Source: Pomacea canaliculata
Taxonomy: Eukaryota > Mollusca > Gastropoda > Architaenioglossa > Ampullariidae
Length of the DNA stretch: 64,000 bases
NCBI RefSeq assembly: GCF_003073045.1
Contig: NC_037594.1
Span: 31,050,737-31,114,736, forward strand
Direction: 5' to 3'
The translations under genes and the position numbers were made by a program. Shown piece after piece: positions 58,926 through 64,000 of this stretch. How positions within the stretch are numbered: position 1 is the stretch's first letter; every line of letters starts with the position of its first letter. The notes beneath the pieces were generated by a model. It was given only the letters and a program-made list of their open reading frames with translations, searched no databases and was not told where the DNA came from.

Positions 58926-61740
58926 TAATGCAACTCAGATTTTAAACTACGTAACCGGAAAAAAATCATTGAATTTTGAGCGATGTTTTACTATGAATAC
59001 ACATGCTTTCTTTAAAAGGATTTTTGCTAATTATTTTTCTCATTTTTGTCCCTTATTGACGTTTTGTAAGTGTATCAGTGGCACCTAGTGTGTGGGAGGG
59101 AATGTTAACGGATGCTGGGAACGAAGATGTTGTCTATTATCTCCTCTTGTGTTACACCTGTCTCTGTATGAGGCTCCTTGTCTTTCTCAACCCAGTCGAA
59201 TTTTATTATTTTTATGGTACTAGTGACTTTCTGATAACTAATAGTAATCTTGGTCCCAAGGTGTCAGTCTTGTATTCAATTTATTATAGTTATTATAAGT
59301 GAACCGACCTTCTTGATAGCCTTCTATTCATTGTTTTAATACCACTCACATCATTCAGTGTGTTTTTTTGTATAAAAGTTTGCTGTTGCTGTAAACACTG
59401 TAATTTAATATTTTCTGTATATCATAGCTGAGATATTTTGTTATTGCTTTCGCTAACATAATTCTCTTAGTAAAACATAACCGTCGTATTCAGTTTTTTG
59501 TTCATTTAAAACAGTTTAAACTACATGCTCCTTGTCTGTCTCCCAGCGCCTGCTTATTACAGTTCTCTGCCTGTTGTAAATGGCTAAAAAGAAATAGAAA
59601 AAGTATTTTGTTTCTACATCGTAGCTTGTTTTGTCCTAGAAAGTTGACTTTTCTTTTGACAATGATGAAGTTTGTCATCTTCTGATAATTTGTGCTCTCC
59701 CTTGTCTCAGTACACTATGTAGTAATTTACATATATATATACCACTAGCAACATCATTACATTTAATTAAATTTTTGTAATGCCATTTATTTGATTTTTG
59801 GTTTATATTCGTCTCATTTTTACTTTGCTTTAATTTTTCAAAACATTTATTTGTAAAATTTTTTTGTCAAACGCTTAACTATCCTGAATGAGTTCTGTAT
59901 CGTTTAACATAATAACATTGTATTAATGTTTATGACAAGAAGATATTTTTCAGCCTTAAATAAACTTTTGACAAACGTCACATCTATAATAACAAATATT
60001 TACATCTGATTTTAGAATATTAATTTAAATAAATCTATTTATGATGTTGACATACTTTTATCAAACAAATATGTGTGGCATTGATTGTGGTAGAATAAAT
60101 GCTGACAATATAGCCTAGATAATAACTAGAAGGCTTTGTGTGGTTCTTGTGCACTGAATACAGACTCTTTGTCTAATTTAATGCTTTTATTCTTTTTGAT
60201 GGCTTAAGTTCCAAGGACAAGTTTATGAATAAACTGACAATATCCTTTGGTTTTCTTTTAAAGTTTGATAAAGTCTTTAAAGATGTAATTGCTTTCCTGT
60301 GTAGAATATTTTAGAATGTTGCTTAATTGTGGTTTATCATTGTAAGAATTTATATTACTTTTATCATTTAATGTGTTTTGCTAAGAGTAAGGCGGTGGTA
60401 CATTTTATTCGATGTTTTTCTCAAATTTAAAACTTGAATTCCTGTGAGTGACAAACATGTTCTAAGGAAACATTCTCTATTCTGCAAATGTAAATATTTC
60501 AACGTTGACTTGAGTGTATTTAATTCTTTTCATCGTTAGTTATGTGATACATCGATACATCGTCAATAACGATTTCTTTATCACTGTCCTCAGTGTACTG
60601 ATCTTGAGACAAGACCTCCTGACACTCTGATAACATCAATTGCATATTCAAACTTGTCTTCAAACTTCAAACTTCAAACATAATCTATACAACTCAGTTT
60701 AATATTGTCTTATTTGACTGAGCAAGGTCCTTTGAGAGTTATGGCCCATCTTTGTCTTTGCTGTCCTTTAGTCTTGTTTTTATAGTTTTTTGGTTTTGTT
60801 TTGTTTTGCATGATCCTACTCTGCTTATTTTTCTTTTGTTTGCACAAATCGGTCTCTGCTTTCAACCTTTTTTTATTTCTCTACTTATGTGCACACTCTA
60901 AATTACCTTCAATAGGCACTTTGCAAGAATTTGAAATTTGTTTCTAGAATACGTTATATAAAAGTAGACACGTATATTGCATCCTACAGTCTTATACTTT
61001 CGTAGTTTTGCATGTTGGGCACTGTGTGTTATAACCTTGTAGTGACTTTTAAGTAAAGTATCTTCGGAATAAATATTTCTCTTTTAGTCTTGTGTATAAC
61101 TTTATTTTTATTACATTTCTGTGGTTGGCGGCTTGCCTGCTAGTATGTTCATACCATGTCACCACATCCTAAATACTCAAAGACATCGTCTGTCACAGAC
61201 TACCGCCCTTGGGACAAAGTTCCCACCACAACATTGCACATCACACGGGAGGGAAGCTGCCAACGTGAGGTACTCACCCTAGAGACACATACACCAGTAA
61301 CCTCAACATCTACTTTAACCACAACTTCTAGGCCACATGTATGACACATGTACACAAGTCTGCTACCATCGGCCTACACACACTATAATACTGTAGACTA
61401 CACACACTATGACACTATAGACACTATAGACTATACACTCTATGACACTATTCACTATACACACTATGACACTATAGACTACACACAGGGACTATGTACA
61501 CATAGAATACTCACCCAAAGATCAGTCTGTCAGGCCCAGACCCTTAGTGTCTCAATGACATCCCTGTGTCCTGTGTCTTGTGTCCTTGTCTTGTGTCCTA
61601 TGTGTGTGTGTGCGCAGTACACCTCAGCCTCCACACCACTGTAGGGGATTTCCCAGCCTGCCCAACAGGTCTTTCTCAGAAAATCGTCACTTAACTCCCC
61701 TTGCCTCCCCCCCCCCAACTCCTTTACATTTCCCGACAGT
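58926..61740. other. Intergenic DNA downstream of the sacsin-like gene
   Basis: Strongly AT-rich to about 61.1 kb, with no open frame of interest, then a short tandem repeat at 61.38-61.50 kb just before the TATA box of the next gene. Confidence 0.45.
61376..61500. repeat. Tandem repeat CACACTATGACACTATAGAC
   Basis: Imperfect ~20-bp units for about 125 bp, ending 240 bp before the TATA box at 61741. Confidence 0.8.
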
Positions 61741-61748
61741 TATAAAAG
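61741..61748 (+). promoter_or_regulatory. TATA box of the right-edge gene
   Basis: TATAAAAG in a GC-richer stretch, with an initiator-like pyrimidine/CAGT sequence about 20-25 bp downstream (ATCCAGTC). An exon-like segment ending in the strong donor GAG|gtaagt at 61900 follows. Core promoter pointing right; inference from motifs and spacing. Confidence 0.5.
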
Positions 61749-61769
61749 CGAGGCCTCGTCATCCAGTCG

Positions 61770-61900
61770 GGTCACACGCCTTGTGTTTGATACACGGAGC
61801 TCCTTCTTCTCTTGGCTCACATACTGGAAGCAGCAGGTGCGCAGGTGGGCAGGTGGGCAGGCAGGTGCAAACCACGACTGCTGTTGAAAACACGAGGGAG
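61770..61900 (+). other. Probable untranslated first exon of the right-edge gene
   Basis: Starts near the expected +1 for the TATA box at 61741 and ends with GAG|gtaagtgg, a full consensus donor. No long open frame with an ATG continues into the next exon, so it would be 5' UTR. The start position is approximate. Confidence 0.4.
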
Positions 61901-62130
61901 GTAAGTGGACTTGATTTTGTAATCTTCAGCTCGTTGTTTGAAAACAATGGGGCTGAGGTTTTGACTTCATCATTGCTGGGTGTCAGTTCATTTCTTTTTC
62001 CACACCTTGATACCCGTGTCACTGATACACATGTAATCGATTCTTTAACAACACACGTTGCACACTGTACACACGTACGTGACCAACAGACACGAGTCTC
62101 TTTAAGACTGAAGATATCTCCGCCAGTCCT

Positions 62131-62205
62131 TCAATGACTCAATGACAATGGCAATGGCGATGACAATTATGACGATGGCAATGAAAATGACAATGACAAT
62201 GACAC
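62131..62205. repeat. Degenerate (AATGAC)n repeat
   Basis: AATGAC / AATGGC / GATGAC hexamers repeat across about 75 bp inside the presumed first intron of the right-edge gene. Confidence 0.75.
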
Positions 62206-62665
62206 CCGATATGAGTTTGCTGACACAGCTGTGGCACCCTACTTAAGCAAGGCTGTCATGACGGAGGGATAGAGCTCCCCAGTTTAAACGATTCTGTCAC
62301 GTCATGTCACATTGATGTCACTTGTCAGTTTTGTTTACTCACACCTCTTAGTGGCGATAACGTGTTTGAACTATTTATCTGTGAGACTGTGAGACTGTGA
62401 CAGACTGTGAAGCTATGGAGCTGTGACACAGTCACGCTGTGACAATACCGTATCTTTACTGTGTGCCTGCAGCTAACACCGCAGACTGTGAACAGCTACT
62501 GAACAGTTTTAAGCGGTCTGTGAACACACAATAAACAGTTCATAAGCAACATACAGAACATCAACAAAACATGTTAAAACAGTCTATGAACATCATAATG
62601 AACAGTGAATGAAGAACAGTCTGTGCATGTTGTCGTTTGTCTGTGGTGTACACTAGGCTTTGACG

Positions 62666-62768
62666 ATGTCCAAGATGCCCCCACCACCACGACCACCACC
62701 GCGGGGCGCTGCACGGAACTCACACAAGCAGGGGCAGCAACCCTCTCCTACCTTCAACAATGCTGCAG
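62666..62768 (+). CDS. First coding exon of an unidentified gene, partial
   Basis: ATG at 62666 opens a 34-codon GC-rich frame (MSKMPPPPRPPPRGAARN, then HKQGQQPSPTFNNAA), ending in phase 1 at the consensus donor G|gtgagc. A plausible acceptor (gtgtacactag) lies 10 bp upstream of the ATG. With the TATA box at 61741 and the donor at 61900 this makes a coherent 5' gene end. The product would begin with a low-complexity, proline- and basic-rich cytoplasmic tail. I do not recognise the protein, and no second coding exon is evident before the window ends. Confidence 0.5.
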
Positions 62769-64000
62769 GTGAGCTTAGAATGGGGAACCCACCTGGTCAT
62801 CTGTTGTAGGTACAAACTTGACTTGTTTGACCCAGTCTCTCGCAAAGTGAACAGAGAAGGTGTCTTGTACTCACTACCTGCCACAGGTGAGACCTACCTG
62901 CCACACAGATACAGGCAATGTCCTTGCTGGACACTTGTGGTCAAGTCTATAGCTGTAACTACACAGGCCTCTTCTTTGCTGACTACACGCGCTCCTTACC
63001 CTGATATATAAAATATGTATGATGTATGTGTCTTCTGGAATAGACTAGTGTTGTATAAACTGTACTGTCGTCCCCATCATATGAGCCGATCGCCTTATTA
63101 ACAACAAGTTTCCTTCGTTTGCTCGGTATTCATCCTCCCATCCCTCCGTCAAAAGGAACTGAACTCGAGAGAGAGAGAAGCACAGAGGCAAACTCACACA
63201 CACGAAGAGCTCGACTTACAGGCTACACTACTGTACCACAGTCAAACACTTAACTACACAGGTGTCCTCTCTCTACATACCTGGCGGAGAACTAGTTTAC
63301 ATTCCCTGCTTGTTCCCACAGTCGGGTACACACAAGGATGTTTTGTCCCAAGGATCAAGGGTCAAGTGGTAAACGGGTAGGAGACGAAACAGGCATCAAA
63401 ACTCGAACTCAAGGCCATCGGAAATTTGTTCGTGAATAAAACCGAGCTAAGGTACCCGAGGAGCTATGCTCAGCTCTTTCAACCACTTCCCGTAGGACTG
63501 GTAGGTCTGCAGGTTCACTGTGTCTAATCTGCTTGTGTGGGAGGATGTGGCATTGGTCTTCAGCTGGAACTTGGTCCTTACAGTCCATCGCTTGAGTACA
63601 GCATTGCTTTCTGTGAGGTGGCCATTGTTGTCTTCGATGACTCAGGTCTGTGCCGATCGGTCAGTGAGAGTCCTGAGTGGTTGGTGGACCTTTTGGTTGG
63701 AAGAGAACGTAATCCCCGATCCATGTGAGACTAAGTTTGTAAAGTTTTTCTAAACTGACCGGCATAGCGGGACTTGGTCAGTCAGGATGACATTGTGCAG
63801 GAATGAACAAAGGAAGAGGGAAACCTACAAGTACACAGCTTTATTGTGATGGAACAAATAGAAGCTAGGAAATGTCAACATTACTTCGGACCAATAGAAA
63901 AAGGTGTTCACCAGCAAGATTAGACGAGAAAATTCCATTTTCACTGGGAAACAAAATAGCTAACACACAAATAACTCACAACAATGGAATGGCGCCATGT
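62769..64000 (+). other. Intronic or flanking DNA at the right edge
   Basis: Follows the donor at 62768 and is probably the first coding intron of the right-edge gene. No second exon or recognised repeat is visible. Confidence 0.35.

Noticed and set aside
63520..63753. Small plus-strand frame at the right edge
   Set aside because: Both overlapping frames read plausible peptides, but neither has splice or family support.
1..64000. CRISPR arrays, bacterial operons, prophage or tRNA genes
   Set aside because: Tandem repeats lack spacer structure, genes are spliced, and I saw no tRNA-like A/B box pair with cloverleaf arms.

Overview
This is eukaryotic nuclear DNA. Genes are split by GT-AG introns, non-coding DNA is long and AT-rich, and there are decayed non-LTR retrotransposons and many microsatellites and minisatellites. 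The gene set (a class B1 receptor resembling the parathyroid hormone receptor, the ARPC2 subunit of the Arp2/3 complex, and a sacsin-like giant co-chaperone) fits an invertebrate bilaterian. A lophotrochozoan, perhaps a gastropod mollusc, is my best guess, but no single feature proves it.

Layout. 1-13,500: non-coding, with short tandem repeats and CpG-rich patches; I see no convincing gene, only one weak candidate first exon near 11.5 kb. 13,515-13,874: a promoter-like block with three perfect cAMP-response elements, a duplicated 42-bp unit carrying TATAAATA, and a perfect 14-bp E-box palindrome. 14,783-20,035 (+): a complete 13-exon class B1 GPCR. It is intact except that its short TM7 exon is 41 nt long where the family usually has 42. 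20,036-24,357: its 3' flank plus intergenic DNA. 24,524-33,482 (-): a full ARPC2 gene in 11 exons, two of them micro-exons; exon 2 has an in-frame TAA unless a downstream acceptor is used. 33,500-42,300: intergenic, with two reverse-transcriptase remnants, minisatellites and dispersed repeats. 42,893-58,877 (+): a sacsin-like gene with three HSP90-like SIRPT repeats, an XPCB-like segment, a J-like HPD motif and a C-terminal HEPN domain. One exon is about 10.9 kb long. Its reading frame is interrupted about 16 times by apparent one-base indels and at least once by an in-frame TAG. 61,741-62,768 (+): the likely 5' end of another gene (TATA box, untranslated exon, first coding exon) that runs off the window.

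The three genes have unrelated roles (hormone-type signalling, branched-actin nucleation, proteostasis) and nothing suggests co-regulation. The clearest regulatory idea is that a receptor family that usually signals through cAMP lies about 1.2 kb downstream of a triple CRE.

The indel pattern matters for anyone using this annotation. The sacsin lesions and the GPCR lesion are nearly all single-base shifts, several of them in homopolymers, while long frames and motifs between them are intact. Residual assembly error is therefore the leading explanation, ahead of pseudogenisation.
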